The notes under the pieces are model-generated. The model was not told the origin of the DNA. It saw nothing but the letters and a program-made list of their open reading frames with translations, and did not search any database. From Smithella sp. PtaU1.Bin162 (GTDB taxonomy: Bacteria > Desulfobacterota > Syntrophia > Syntrophales > Smithellaceae), in assembly GCA_002068015.1 (NCBI GenBank), contig MVRV01000163.1, forward strand, positions 1-34,119: DNA of 34,119 nt, in the 5' to 3' direction. Position 1 is the first letter of the stretch. The number at the start of each line of letters is the position of its first letter. Made by a program: the position numbers and the translations under genes. Shown in pieces: positions 8,193 through 17,825 of the stretch.

Positions 8193-11100
8193 TTATTTAT
8201 GATGATATTCCTGCAAGGAACACACTTGCCATTCTTTCTTGAGGATCGCCTTTACCGACTCGCACAAGGCGCGTGCTCCGGCAATGGTTGTTGTATAAAG
8301 GATATTATAAGTAAGGGCACCGCGCCTGATATAATAAGCGTCACGGCTGGATTTCCGTCCGACACTGGTGTTGATGACCAGGGAAATTTCACCGTTCTTA
8401 ATGTGATCCACAATGTTGGGTCGCCCTTCGCTGACTTTCCAGGCCGTTTCGGCTTTTATCCCGTGGAAATTAAGATGTGCCGCCGTGCCGCGTGTGGCCA
8501 TTACTTTAAATCCCATCTCCTCAAAACCACGTGCCACCGGGACTATTTTATCCTTGTGATAGTCATGAACACTGATCAATACCGTGCCTTGTGCCGGTAT
8601 TTTAAAGCCGGCGGCCATTTGCGCTTTGGCGAAAGCCAGGCCGAAGGAGGAGTCGATGCCCATGACTTCGCCGGTTGATTTCATTTCCGGGCCCAACAGT
8701 GTATCGACGTTGGGGAACCGGTTGAAAGGGAAAACGGCTTCTTTAACGGAAACATGCGCCGGTTTTATGGTCCTCATAAAACCCAGTTCCGGAAGCGTCC
8801 GTCCCAGCATAACTTTCGTAGCAAGTTTGGCCAGAGGGACACCGATGGCTTTACTGACAAAAGGAACGGTACGGGATGCCCGCGGATTGACTTCCAGAAC
8901 ATACAGCGTGTTGTCCTTAATGGCATATTGAATATTCATCAGACCTATAACCTTTAATTCGCGGGACAGCAGAATGGTCTGTTTTTCGATTAATTCCAGC
9001 AAATGATTCGGTATGGTCAGGGGCGGCAGAATGCAGGCGCTGTCACCGGAATGGATTCCCGCCTCCTCGATGTGCTCCATAATTCCGGCTACGACCGTGG
9101 TATTACCGTCGCTTATGGCATCGACGTCAATTTCAATGGCATCTTCTAAATACTTGTCGATCAATATCGGATGATCCGGTGAAACCAGCATGGCTCTGCC
9201 CATAAAAGCGGCCAGAGTCTCCGGGTCGTAGACAATTTCCATCGAACGGCCGCCCAGCACGTAAGAAGGACGCACCAGCACCGGATAGCCGATTTGTGCG
9301 GCTGCGGCCAGTGCTTTTTCCACATCGCGCGCCGTGTCGTTTGCCGGCTGATGAAGATTCAGTTTAGTGACGATTTCCTGAAAACGGTCACGATTTTCCG
9401 CCCGGTCGATGGCGTCAGGCGAAGTGCCGATGATGGGCACCCCCGCAGCTTCCAGAGCTTTAGCGAGGTTTAGCGGCGTCTGGCCGCCGAACTGAACGAT
9501 AACGCCATCCGGTTTTTCCATCTGTAAAATATGCAAAACGTCTTCGAGCGTTACCGGTTCAAAGAAAAGTTTGTCGGAAGTATCATAATCCGTACTTACC
9601 GTCTCCGGATTGGAGTTGATCATGATGCTCTCGCAGTTTTCTTCCTTCAGAGCAAAGGAAGCGTGTACACAACAGTAATCAAATTCAATTCCCTGGCCGA
9701 TGCGGTTGGGACCACCGCCGATAATGGCCACTTTTTTCCTATCTGTGGGACGGGTTTCATTTTCCGTTTCATAGGTGGAATAATAATAAGGCGTGAAGGC
9801 AGCAAATTCCGCGGCACAGGTATCCACGAGTTTATAAACCGGCATGATTTTTTCCTTTTCACGCCAGGTACGGATATCCTGTTCCGTCTTTCCCCATACA
9901 TTGGCCAGTGCCCGGTCGGAAAACCCCATCTTTTTTGCCGCGGCCAGCATTTCTACGGAAGGCGGTGAATTTCTTAATTCCTCTTCGGCATCAACTATTT
10001 CCCGAATCTGATGTAAAAACCAGGGATCAATTTTCGTGAGACCCTCGATCTCGGCTACGGTTATTCCCTTTTGCAGAGCCGCCGCGATATAAAATAAGCG
10101 CAGGGAATTCGGCAGAACAAGTTTGCTTTTCAACAAATCCCTGTTGTCCGTTACATCTGCCGGCAGCGGATAGACGAGACTGAAACGGCCGGTTTCCAGT
10201 GAACGGACGGCTTTTTGCAACGCTTCCTTGAAAGTGCGGCCGATAGCCATGGTTTCGCCGACCGATTTCATAGACGTCGTCAGTAAATCTTCCGTATCCG
10301 GGAATTTCTCAAATGTCCAGCGGGGGATTTTGACTACGCAATAATCTATTGTCGGTTCGAAAGAGGCCATCGTCTCGCGGGTAATGTCATTGGGAATTTC
10401 ATCCAGCGTGTAACCAACGGCCAGCTTGGCCGCGATTTTCGCGATGGGGAATCCGGTTGCTTTGGAAGCGAGCGCCGATGATCGCGACACGCGGGGATTC
10501 ATTTCCACGACAATCATTTCACCGGTTTGCGGGTGAACGGCAAACTGGACGTTGGAGCCGCCTGTTTCGACGCCGATTTCCCGCATGATGGCTATAGCTG
10601 CATCGCGCATGTGCTGATATTCACGGTCAGTGAGCGTCTGGGCGGGAGCTACGGTTATTGATTCACCGGTGTGCACACCCATGGCGTCAAAATTTTCAAT
10701 GGAACAGATGATGACGACGTTATCCGCGCGGTCGCGCATTACTTCCAGCTCATATTCCTTCCAGCCCAGCACCGATTCTTCGATCATGACCTCCCCGATT
10801 ATGCTGGCCTCAATGCCGCTTTTGGCGATTGCACTGAGCTCTTCGCGGTTGTAAGCCACACCGCTGCCTGTTCCGCCCAGTGTAAAAGAAGCGCGAACAA
10901 TTATCGGGAAGCCGATTTCGGCGGCAATTTTCATTACTTCCGGCATCGAGCGGGCAAAGCCGCTTTTAGGCATGCGCAGGCCGATTTTTTCTATGGCCCG
11001 CCGGAATTTTTCCCGGTCTTCGGCTTTGTGGATGACATCGAGCGAAGCGCCGATCATTTCCACGCCGTATTCGGTAAGCACGCCGGATTCGGCAAGCGCT

Positions 11101-11399
11101 ACCGCCGTATTCAAGCCGGTCTGGCCGCCCAATGTCGGCAGAAGCGCATCAGGTCTCTCCCGGGCGATAATTTTTGTAACCGTCTCCGGTGTTATCGGTT
11201 CAACATAGGTGCGGTCGGCCATTTCCGGGTCGGTCATGATGGTTGCCGGATTGCTGTTGATCAGTATTACTTCATAGCCTTCTTCGCGCAGGGCTTTACA
11301 GGCCTGTGTTCCGGAATAATCAAATTCGCAGGCCTGGCTGATGATGATCGGGCCGGAGCCGATAAGCAGTATTTTTTTTATGTCGTTTCGTTTAGGCAC
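8193..11399 (-). CDS. carB: Carbamoyl-phosphate synthase large subunit
   Basis: 1068 residues from GTG 11399. Makes carbamoyl phosphate from bicarbonate, ATP and ammonia passed from CarA. Two homologous halves are seen, each with an ATP-grasp domain: the first opens [21 protein letters not shown], the second [23 protein letters not shown]-terminal allosteric domain ([20 protein letters not shown] onward, last about 140 residues) follows. The frame also allows a TTG start at 11417, but that would add six residues lacking in relatives and overlap guaA, whereas GTG gives the usual [11 protein letters not shown]-terminus and a 4-base gap after guaA. G of the common PIIIGQ/PIVIGQ motif is Ser here (PIIISQ). 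It is split from carA by guaA. Confidence 0.96.
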   Translation of the reverse strand: MPKRNDIKKILLIGSGPIIISQACEFDYSGTQACKALREEGYEVILINSNPATIMTDPEMADRTYVEPITPETVTKIIARERPDALLPTLGGQTGLNTAVALAESGVLTEYGVEMIGASLDVIHKAEDREKFRRAIEKIGLRMPKSGFARSMPEVMKIAAEIGFPIIVRASFTLGGTGSGVAYNREELSAIAKSGIEASIIGEVMIEESVLGWKEYELEVMRDRADNVVIICSIENFDAMGVHTGESITVAPAQTLTDREYQHMRDAAIAIMREIGVETGGSNVQFAVHPQTGEMIVVEMNPRVSRSSALASKATGFPIAKIAAKLAVGYTLDEIPNDITRETMASFEPTIDYCVVKIPRWTFEKFPDTEDLLTTSMKSVGETMAIGRTFKEALQKAVRSLETGRFSLVYPLPADVTDNRDLLKSKLVLPNSLRLFYIAAALQKGITVAEIEGLTKIDPWFLHQIREIVDAEEELRNSPPSVEMLAAAKKMGFSDRALANVWGKTEQDIRTWREKEKIMPVYKLVDTCAAEFAAFTPYYYSTYETENETRPTDRKKVAIIGGGPNRIGQGIEFDYCCVHASFALKEENCESIMINSNPETVSTDYDTSDKLFFEPVTLEDVLHILQMEKPDGVIVQFGGQTPLNLAKALEAAGVPIIGTSPDAIDRAENRDRFQEIVTKLNLHQPANDTARDVEKALAAAAQIGYPVLVRPSYVLGGRSMEIVYDPETLAAFMGRAMLVSPDHPILIDKYLEDAIEIDVDAISDGNTTVVAGIMEHIEEAGIHSGDSACILPPLTIPNHLLELIEKQTILLSRELKVIGLMNIQYAIKDNTLYVLEVNPRASRTVPFVSKAIGVPLAKLATKVMLGRTLPELGFMRTIKPAHVSVKEAVFPFNRFPNVDTLLGPEMKSTGEVMGIDSSFGLAFAKAQMAAGFKIPAQGTVLISVHDYHKDKIVPVARGFEEMGFKVMATRGTAAHLNFHGIKAETAWKVSEGRPNIVDHIKNGEISLVINTSVGRKSSRDAYYIRRGALTYNILYTTTIAGARALCESVKAILKKEWQVCSLQEYHHK

Positions 11400-11403
11400 T
11401 ATG

Positions 11404-12933
11404 TTATTCCCATTCAATGGTGCTGGGCGGTTTGGAACTTATATCATAAACTACGCGGTTGATGCCGCGGACTTCATTGATAATACGGTTGGCAATGCGC
11501 GCCAGAATATCGTGCGGCAGTTGCGCCCAGTCGGCCGTCATGGCGTCATCACTTGTTACCGCCCTTATCGCCAGAATGTTTTCATATGTGCGCTGATCAC
11601 CCATGATGCCGACGCTTTTTAAAGGCAGGAGTATGGTAAAGGACTGCCAGAGTTTGTAATAAAGATTGTTGGCGCGAATTTCTTCCAGCAAAATCGTATC
11701 GGCTTTGCGCAGCACGGATAAGCGTTGCGCAGTAACTTCCCCGATAATCCGGATGGCGAGCCCCGGTCCGGGAAAAGGCTGGCGAAAGATGACATCATCG
11801 GCAAGTCCCAACTCTTTGCCCAGAAGCCGCACTTCATCCTTAAACAGATGTTTGAGTGGTTCAATCAGCTGCAGATTCATTTTCTTGGGCAGGCCGCCGA
11901 CGTTGTGGTGGGATTTAATGACCGCACTGGGACCGCCGAAGGCGGAGCGCGACTCAATTAAATCGGGATAAAGAGTGCCCTGGGCCAGGAATCTCACATT
12001 TTTTATTTTGTGCGCTTCTTTATCAAAAACTTCAATAAAGGTACGGCCGATTATCTTTCGTTTCTTTTCCGGATCCGTTACTCCCTTTAATTTACTTAAA
12101 AACAACTTTCCGGAACGGGCAAAGCGCAGGTTAATCCGCAAATGTTTTCTGAACATTTCAATGACACGCGGGGCTTCACCTTGACGGAGCACGCCGTTGT
12201 CCACAAACACGCAGGTCAGATTTTTACCGATGGCCCGGTGCAGCAAAACTGCGGCAACGGAGGAGTCGACTCCGCCGGAAAGTCCCAGGATTACTCTGCC
12301 GTCGCCTACCTGGGCACGGATTTCGGAGACGGCATCCTGGATGAACGACTTCATCGACCATGATTTTTTGCAGCGGCAAATGGCGGTCAGAAAATTCGCG
12401 AGCATCTTTGAGCCTGCCTGGGTATGAACGACTTCCGGATGAAATTGCAATCCGTAGAGGTGTCTTCGGGCATCTTCCGCGGCGGCAACCGGTGTATTTT
12501 CCGTGGAGGCCGTGATGGCGAAGCCTGCGGGAAGCCTGCCTATCGTATCGCCGTGGCTCATCCAGCAGCGGGTTTTTTTACCGACTCCGGCAAAAATGCC
12601 TTTGGAATTTTTGACAAGTAATTCGGCAAATCCGTACTCGCGCTTGGCGGAACCGATGACTTTGCCGCCCAGTGAATCGATCATGTATTGCAGGCCGTAG
12701 CAGATGCCCAGTACGGGAATGCCGAGGGTGAAGATGCCGCGGTCCACCCGGGGAGCGCCTTTGGTATAAATGCTGGCCGGTCCACCCGACAATATTATGC
12801 CTTCAGGATGGAGAGCCTGAATTGCGGAAAGTGTAATATCCGGCGGTTCAATCTGACAGTAAACATGATGTTCACGCACCCGGCGGGCAATCAATTGATT
12901 ATATTGAGAACCGAAATCGATAATCAGGATCAT
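11404..12933 (-). CDS. guaA: GMP synthase (glutamine-hydrolysing)
   Basis: 509 residues. Converts XMP to GMP with ATP and glutamine. The N-terminal class I amidotransferase domain has the triad C78 (GICYGLQ), H165 and E167 (LQFHPEV). The ATP-pyrophosphatase domain has its P-loop SGGVDSS at 219-225. The C-terminal dimerisation domain ends in the conserved KPPSTIEWE. The ATG overlaps the carA stop (ATGA at 12933-12930), with AAGGAG eight bases upstream inside the carA end, so translation is coupled to carA. Its position between carA and carB is unusual and joins purine and pyrimidine/arginine genes in one transcript. Confidence 0.97.
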   Translation of the reverse strand: MILIIDFGSQYNQLIARRVREHHVYCQIEPPDITLSAIQALHPEGIILSGGPASIYTKGAPRVDRGIFTLGIPVLGICYGLQYMIDSLGGKVIGSAKREYGFAELLVKNSKGIFAGVGKKTRCWMSHGDTIGRLPAGFAITASTENTPVAAAEDARRHLYGLQFHPEVVHTQAGSKMLANFLTAICRCKKSWSMKSFIQDAVSEIRAQVGDGRVILGLSGGVDSSVAAVLLHRAIGKNLTCVFVDNGVLRQGEAPRVIEMFRKHLRINLRFARSGKLFLSKLKGVTDPEKKRKIIGRTFIEVFDKEAHKIKNVRFLAQGTLYPDLIESRSAFGGPSAVIKSHHNVGGLPKKMNLQLIEPLKHLFKDEVRLLGKELGLADDVIFRQPFPGPGLAIRIIGEVTAQRLSVLRKADTILLEEIRANNLYYKLWQSFTILLPLKSVGIMGDQRTYENILAIRAVTSDDAMTADWAQLPHDILARIANRIINEVRGINRVVYDISSKPPSTIEWE

Positions 12934-14072
12934 GATGCTTTCTCCTTATTGTCTTTCATCAGCCGTACAAACTGCGAGAACAGGTATTCGGAATCATGCG
13001 GGCCCGGAGCGGCTTCCGGATGATACTGTACGCTCATTGTCAGGTCCATTTTCATGCCTTCGGAAGTGCCGTCGTTTAAATTAACATATGTATTATCGGC
13101 CTTGCCGGAAACTGAGGAAGGTACAACGACAAAACCGTGATTTTGGGAAGTTATTTCCACGCGCCCCGTATGCAGATTTTTAACTGGTTGATTAATGCCG
13201 TGGTGGCCGAATTTAAGCTTTTCCGTATAGCCGCCGACGGCCTGGCCGATAATCTGTTGTCCCAGGCAAATGCCGAATACCGGCAGCTTACCCAGAATAA
13301 AGCGGGCGGCCTCGACAATGTAGGGCAGCGCCGCGGGATCCCCCGGACCGTTGGAGAGCAGTACGCCGTCCGGCTGATGAAAAAGAATGTCGCTTCCGGA
13401 AGAACAAGCGGGCAGAACAATGACTTCACAGCCGTTTACTTCCAAGAGCCGCAGAATATTGTATTTAACTCCGCAATCAAGGACAACCACCCGCAATTTT
13501 TTAACCGGTTTTTTCACAGGGATCTTACCTTTATGGAGTGCGCCTTTTTTCCATAAATAGGGCTTTTTGCAACTTACTTCCCGGACTAAGTCGCGGCCGA
13601 CAAGTCCCGGATAAGCTGTAACTTTTTTCAAAAGTGCCGCCGTGTCGCGAGTTTCGGTGGAAATTATTCCTTTCATCGATCCGGAAAGTCTGAGCTTCCG
13701 GGTCAGCGCCCGGGTGTCAATTCCCTCGAGACCTATTTTGCCGTGTTCCTCCAGAAATGCCTGTAAACTTTTACGCATCCGCCAGTTGCTGGGATGGGGC
13801 TGATATTCCCTGACAATAAATCCTTCCAGATGAATACCTGCTGATTCCATATCTTCTTCATTAATGCCGTAATTGCCGATGAGCGGATAAGTCATTGTAA
13901 CGATTTGACCTTTATAGGAGGGATCGGTGATAACTTCCTGATAGCCGGTCATGCCGGTGTTAAAAACAACTTCCCCCAGAGTTTCGCCCCTTCCGGCAAA
14001 GGCAAAACCTTCAAAAACGCTGCCGTCTTCCAGTACCAGCAAAGCACTCAGTTTATTAGTCAACAGGGGCAT
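12930..14072 (-). CDS. carA: Carbamoyl-phosphate synthase small subunit
   Basis: 380 residues. Glutaminase subunit that passes ammonia to CarB. The N-terminal CarA-specific domain is typical ([33 protein letters not shown]). The C-terminal class I amidotransferase domain has C269 (FGICLGQQ), H351 and E353 ([10 protein letters not shown]). A short Lys-rich stretch at about 175-192 links the two domains. First gene of the carA-guaA-carB-purF operon. The ribosome-binding site before ATG 14072 is weak (CAGGTAC). A promoter just after the glnA stop would give a leader of about 114 bases. Confidence 0.97.
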   Translation of the reverse strand: MPLLTNKLSALLVLEDGSVFEGFAFAGRGETLGEVVFNTGMTGYQEVITDPSYKGQIVTMTYPLIGNYGINEEDMESAGIHLEGFIVREYQPHPSNWRMRKSLQAFLEEHGKIGLEGIDTRALTRKLRLSGSMKGIISTETRDTAALLKKVTAYPGLVGRDLVREVSCKKPYLWKKGALHKGKIPVKKPVKKLRVVVLDCGVKYNILRLLEVNGCEVIVLPACSSGSDILFHQPDGVLLSNGPGDPAALPYIVEAARFILGKLPVFGICLGQQIIGQAVGGYTEKLKFGHHGINQPVKNLHTGRVEITSQNHGFVVVPSSVSGKADNTYVNLNDGTSEGMKMDLTMSVQYHPEAAPGPHDSEYLFSQFVRLMKDNKEKAS

Positions 14073-14192
14073 TTATTTTGTACCTGATTTTTCCCTTCTT
14101 CTATCATTTACCCGCCGGCGGATGAGGAGTGGACAATGCGCTTTGCTCCTGACACAAAATTTTTTTCCGGCATATCGGAAACCGGGCGAAGT

Positions 14193-14221
14193 CTTCTAGC
14201 TTTTTCCGGGAGACTCGTCAA
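14193..14221 (-). promoter_or_regulatory. Sigma70-type promoter of carA-guaA-carB-purF
   Basis: On the minus strand TTGACG (14221-14216) and TAGAAG (14198-14193) are 17 bases apart, beginning 3 bases past the glnA stop. The predicted leader of about 114 bases before carA holds a short stem (TTTCCG and CGGAAA around a 6-base loop, about 14164-14181) and a 10-base palindrome CCGCCGGCGG. No known riboswitch is recognised in it. Confidence 0.45.
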
Positions 14222-14224
14222 TAA

Positions 14225-15556
14225 TTAAAGCATCGGCAGGTAACGGTCGATTTCGAACTTACTGACATGAGTACGAAAACGGTCCCACTCGAGTTTTTTA
14301 TTTTCGATAAACTTTTCAAAAATGTGTTCACCCAGGGTTTCTTTGACGAGAGAACTGCTCTCGATAAGATGAATGGCCTCATGAAGACTGCCGGGGAGCG
14401 ATACTATTCCGGCCCGCAAACGGGCCTTTTCATCCATTTCATAAATATCCTCTTCCACCGGGTCGGGCAGTTTATATTTTTTTTCAATGCCGGCAAGACC
14501 GGCGGCGAGCATGACGGCAAAAGCCAGATAAGGATTGCAGGCCGGATCGGGTGAACGGAATTCAATGCGCGTTGCTTTTTCCTTTCCCGGTTTATACATG
14601 GGGACACGAATCATGGCGGAACGGTTGCGGCGGGCCCAGGAGACGTAAACCGGGGCTTCATAGCCGGGGACGAGACGTTTGTAGGAATTCACCCATTGAT
14701 TGCAAATGGCCGTTATTTCCGGCGCATGCTTCATCAGGCCGGCGATATAATGTTTGCACAGAGCCGATAGATGGTATTTATCATTGCCGTCAAAAAAAGC
14801 ATTATTGCTTTCCTGAAACAGGGACTGATGGGTATGCATTCCGCTGCCGTTTTCACCGAAAACCGGTTTGGGCATAAAGGTGGCGTAAACTCCGTTCTGG
14901 CGGGCGATTTCCTTTACCGCCGTGCGGTAAGTCATGACTTTATCCGCCATGGTGAGCGCTTCGTCGAAACGCAGATCAATCTCATGCTGGCTCGGCGCCA
15001 CTTCATGGTGCGAGTATTCAACGCGGATTCCCATATCCTGAAGCGCGAAGATGGTCTGACGGCGCAGATCCGTGGCGCGGTCAACGGGCAGGCCGTCGAA
15101 GTATCCGCCCCGGTCCAGATATTCGGTTGATTTTTCGCCGGCAAAATAGAAAAATTCCAGTTCCGGCCCCACATTGAAAGTATAGCCTTTGTCTTTTACC
15201 TTATCGAGCATCCGTTTCAGAACATAGCGTGGGTCACCTGCATAGGGAGTGCCGTCCGGATTGTAGATATCGCAAATCATGCGGGCTACCGGTCGGTCAC
15301 TGGGGCGCCAGGGAATAAGCTGAAAAGTTGTCGGATCGGGAATGGCCAGCATGTCGCTTTCTTCGATGCGGCAGAAACCTTCAATTGATGAGCCGTCGAA
15401 ACCCATTCCTTCCGCCATCCCTTCTTCCAGTTCCGAAGGGCTGATGCTGAAAATTTTCTGCATCCCCAGAACATCGGTGAACCAGAACTGAATGAAACTG
15501 ACATCCTTTTCCTTTACGGCTTTCAATACATCCTGTGGTGTCCAGCAGGTAATCAT
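14225..15556 (-). CDS. glnA: Glutamine synthetase type I (alpha-like)
   Basis: 443 residues from ATG 15556. Forms glutamine from glutamate, ammonia and ATP. Seen: beta-grasp domain with GFDGSS (52-57), GPELEFF with metal-binding Glu (130-136), HHEVAPSQHEIDLR, NGSGMHTHQS and the EFRSPDPACNPYLA motif near residue 340. The open frame continues upstream to 15670, but those 38 residues overlap glnN and match nothing, while AGGAGGT at 15571-15565 sits 8 bases before ATG 15556. The length and the lack of the NLYDLPP motif that holds the adenylylated Tyr place it with GSI-alpha enzymes such as those of Bacillus, which are not controlled by GlnE. It may also have its own sigma54 promoter. Confidence 0.95.
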   Translation of the reverse strand: MITCWTPQDVLKAVKEKDVSFIQFWFTDVLGMQKIFSISPSELEEGMAEGMGFDGSSIEGFCRIEESDMLAIPDPTTFQLIPWRPSDRPVARMICDIYNPDGTPYAGDPRYVLKRMLDKVKDKGYTFNVGPELEFFYFAGEKSTEYLDRGGYFDGLPVDRATDLRRQTIFALQDMGIRVEYSHHEVAPSQHEIDLRFDEALTMADKVMTYRTAVKEIARQNGVYATFMPKPVFGENGSGMHTHQSLFQESNNAFFDGNDKYHLSALCKHYIAGLMKHAPEITAICNQWVNSYKRLVPGYEAPVYVSWARRNRSAMIRVPMYKPGKEKATRIEFRSPDPACNPYLAFAVMLAAGLAGIEKKYKLPDPVEEDIYEMDEKARLRAGIVSLPGSLHEAIHLIESSSLVKETLGEHIFEKFIENKKLEWDRFRTHVSKFEIDRYLPML

Positions 15557-15594
15557 CTTTACGTACCTCCTTGTTCGATCATGTCCGATAAATA

Positions 15595-15612
15595 TGCTGC
15601 TCTTGTGCCGAA
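15595..15612 (-). promoter_or_regulatory. Possible sigma54 promoter of glnA
   Basis: The minus strand reads TTCGGCACAAGAGCAGCA, with GG (15609-15608) and GC (15597-15596) separated by exactly 10 bases, as required for the -24/-12 elements. The -24 part (GGCAC) is good and the -12 part (CAGC instead of TTGC) is poor. It starts 6 bases after the glnN stop and would leave a leader of about 29 bases before glnA. Confidence 0.4.
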
Positions 15613-15617
15613 CATTA

Positions 15618-17786
15618 TTAATTGATGAACAGCATTTCCCAGAATTTCGGCATCGGCCAGACTTCATCATCCATCAGGCTTTCCAGTTCATCGATGTAAT
15701 TGCGCAGTTCGTTCATGGCCGTTTTTACCTTGCTGCACAGCATTTCCGCTTTCCTCTGTTCGTCATGAACACTGTGGACCGCATCAACCTTGGCCAGTAT
15801 TTCCTTATTGGCATTGTATATTTTATTAATCAGGTCAACTATTTTTTTCAGGATTTCCACCTGCGAAGAAAGAACGACCGAACTGCCCAGGGCATCCTTT
15901 GTTTTATTCACGGCACCGGCCAGCGTTTTTTGATAAATCGTTGCCGCCGGGATTACCTGATTCATGCAGATATTGTTCAGGCATTTGACTTCAATCTCCA
16001 GATCTTTGATATATTTTTCCAGATATATCAGATGTCTTGATTTGAGCTCAACTTTGGAAAGCACCTGATATTTTTCAAAGAGATTCAGAGCCTTGTCGGT
16101 AACGAGGGCTTTGAGTGCGACCGGGGTGGTTTTATAATTCGGCAGACCTCTTTTTTCCGCTTCCATCTCCCATTCTTTGGTGTAGTTGTCGCCGTTGAAG
16201 AGAATCGGTTTTATTTCCTTGATTTCTTTCTTTAATATTTCAAAGACGGTTTGGTTAATGTTACCGCCTTTGGCTTTGATTTTTTCGGCAAGATAATCAA
16301 GGCTTTCGGCGACAATAGTATTGATCACTGTGGCCGGGAAAGAAATGGATTGCGAGGAACCCACCGCCCGGAATTCAAATTTATTGCCGGTGAAGGCAAA
16401 GGGTGATGTTCTGTTGCGGTCGGTATTGTCTTTGCTGACGAGCGGCAATGAGGAAATCCCGAGATCAATGATTTCAGCGTTCGTGGCTTTGCTTACTATC
16501 CCTTTTTCAATGTTGCTCAGAATGCCAGTCAGCTGGTCGCCCAGAAAGATGGAGATGATGGCCGGCGGTGCTTCATTGGCGCCCAGCCGGTGATCGTTGG
16601 CGTAAGTGGCGACCGATGCCCGGAGAATGTCGGCATTTTTATAAACGGCGCGGATAACGGCGATTAAAAATACCAGAAACTGAATGTTGTCATGGGGAGT
16701 TTTTCCCGGATTCAGCAGATTATTGCCGTTGTTGTCGGCAAGCGACCAGTTGACGTGCTTGCCTGAACCGTTGATTCCGGCAAAAGGTTTTTCATGCAGG
16801 AGTAAGGCCAGGTGGTGCTTTTTGGACACTGCCTTTAACGTATCCATAACAATATGATTGTGATCGACAGCCAGATTGGCTTCTTCATATACCGGTGCTA
16901 TTTCAAACTGGCAGGGAGCAACTTCGTTGTGGCGGGTTTTGGCCGGTACGGCGAGCTTGAATAGTTCTTCCTCGACATCGTGCATGTAGGAAGATATTCT
17001 TTCCTTGATGCTGCCGAAATACTGATCTTCGAGTTCCTGTCCTTTGGCCGGCGGTGCCCCAACTATAGCCCTGCCGCCCAGAACAAGATCCTGGCGTTTG
17101 AAGAAGTGATCCCGGTCAATCAAAAAATATTCCTGTTCCGGTCCCAGATTGGCGAATACCTTTTTGACATTTTTAGCGCCGAGCAGTTTCAGCATGTTCA
17201 AGGCGCTCTTATTAAGAGCTTTTGTTGACCGCAGGAGCGGTGTCTTTTTATCCAGGGCCTCACCCGTGAAGGAAATAAAGGCGGTGGGGATGCACAAGGT
17301 CGTCGAGATGCCGTTTCTGCGGATAAATGCGGGCGAAGACATGTCCCAGGCCGTGTATCCGCGGGCTTCAAAGGTTGCTCTAATGCCGCCGGAAGGAAAG
17401 CTGGAGGCATCCGGTTCGCCCTGCACAAGCTGCTTGCCGGAAAATTTTTCCATAACCTCGCCGACACCTGTCGGTTCGATAAAAGCATCGTGTTTCTCCG
17501 CCGTCGTGCCGGTCATCGGCTGAAACCAATGGGCAAAGTGAGTGGCGCCTTTTTCCAGAGCCCATTCTTTCATGGCGCAGGCCACAATATCCGCCGTTGC
17601 GGAATCAATGGTTTTGGCTTCGTTAATTGCCTCCATCATTTTTTTATATGCTTCTTTGGGGAGTTTTTCCTTCATTATTTTGTTGCTGAAAGTATCCTCG
17701 CCGTAATATTCCGATACGGGAACAAATTTTTCCTTTTCCACCACATACTTTCTTTCTGCAGCGATCATCAGTTTTGTATTTTTCAT
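15618..17786 (-). CDS. glnN: Glutamine synthetase type III
   Basis: 722 residues, the size of GSIII and much longer than GSI. The GSIII signature FAHWFQPMTGTTAEKHDAF lies at about 84-102. Other catalytic-core motifs are KTRHNEVAPCQFEIAP, GINGSGKHVNWSLADN (about 340) and GANEAPPAIISIFLG. A long helical C-terminal part (about 560-722) is typical of the type. Same reaction as GlnA, but GSIII forms a dodecamer of another geometry. GGAGAGGA ahead of ATG 17786 supports the start. It lies 39 bases after the glutamate synthase gene and 61 bases before glnA, so one operon has two unrelated-looking glutamine synthetases. Confidence 0.95.
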   Translation of the reverse strand: MKNTKLMIAAERKYVVEKEKFVPVSEYYGEDTFSNKIMKEKLPKEAYKKMMEAINEAKTIDSATADIVACAMKEWALEKGATHFAHWFQPMTGTTAEKHDAFIEPTGVGEVMEKFSGKQLVQGEPDASSFPSGGIRATFEARGYTAWDMSSPAFIRRNGISTTLCIPTAFISFTGEALDKKTPLLRSTKALNKSALNMLKLLGAKNVKKVFANLGPEQEYFLIDRDHFFKRQDLVLGGRAIVGAPPAKGQELEDQYFGSIKERISSYMHDVEEELFKLAVPAKTRHNEVAPCQFEIAPVYEEANLAVDHNHIVMDTLKAVSKKHHLALLLHEKPFAGINGSGKHVNWSLADNNGNNLLNPGKTPHDNIQFLVFLIAVIRAVYKNADILRASVATYANDHRLGANEAPPAIISIFLGDQLTGILSNIEKGIVSKATNAEIIDLGISSLPLVSKDNTDRNRTSPFAFTGNKFEFRAVGSSQSISFPATVINTIVAESLDYLAEKIKAKGGNINQTVFEILKKEIKEIKPILFNGDNYTKEWEMEAEKRGLPNYKTTPVALKALVTDKALNLFEKYQVLSKVELKSRHLIYLEKYIKDLEIEVKCLNNICMNQVIPAATIYQKTLAGAVNKTKDALGSSVVLSSQVEILKKIVDLINKIYNANKEILAKVDAVHSVHDEQRKAEMLCSKVKTAMNELRNYIDELESLMDDEVWPMPKFWEMLFIN

Positions 17787-17825
17787 AATTTTTTATCCTC
17801 TCCAAATATAATTAATTTATTCTGT

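Noticed and set aside
11400-11417. TTG start of carB six codons upstream
   Set aside because: It would overlap guaA, lacks a ribosome-binding site, and the GTG at 11399 yields the family N-terminus.
10671-11462. 263-codon open frame on the plus strand opposite carB
   Set aside because: It is the complement of the well-conserved carB N-terminal half; its sequence has no recognisable motif and no ribosome-binding site.
14150-14190. Rho-independent terminator of glnA
   Set aside because: The TTTCCG/CGGAAA stem is followed on the minus strand by a run of A and only four T, and it lies downstream of a better supported promoter.
15557-15670. N-terminal extension of glnA by 38 codons
   Set aside because: It overlaps the glnN end and contains unrelated residues; a consensus AGGAGGT sits 8 bases before ATG 15556 and gives the normal 443-residue enzyme.
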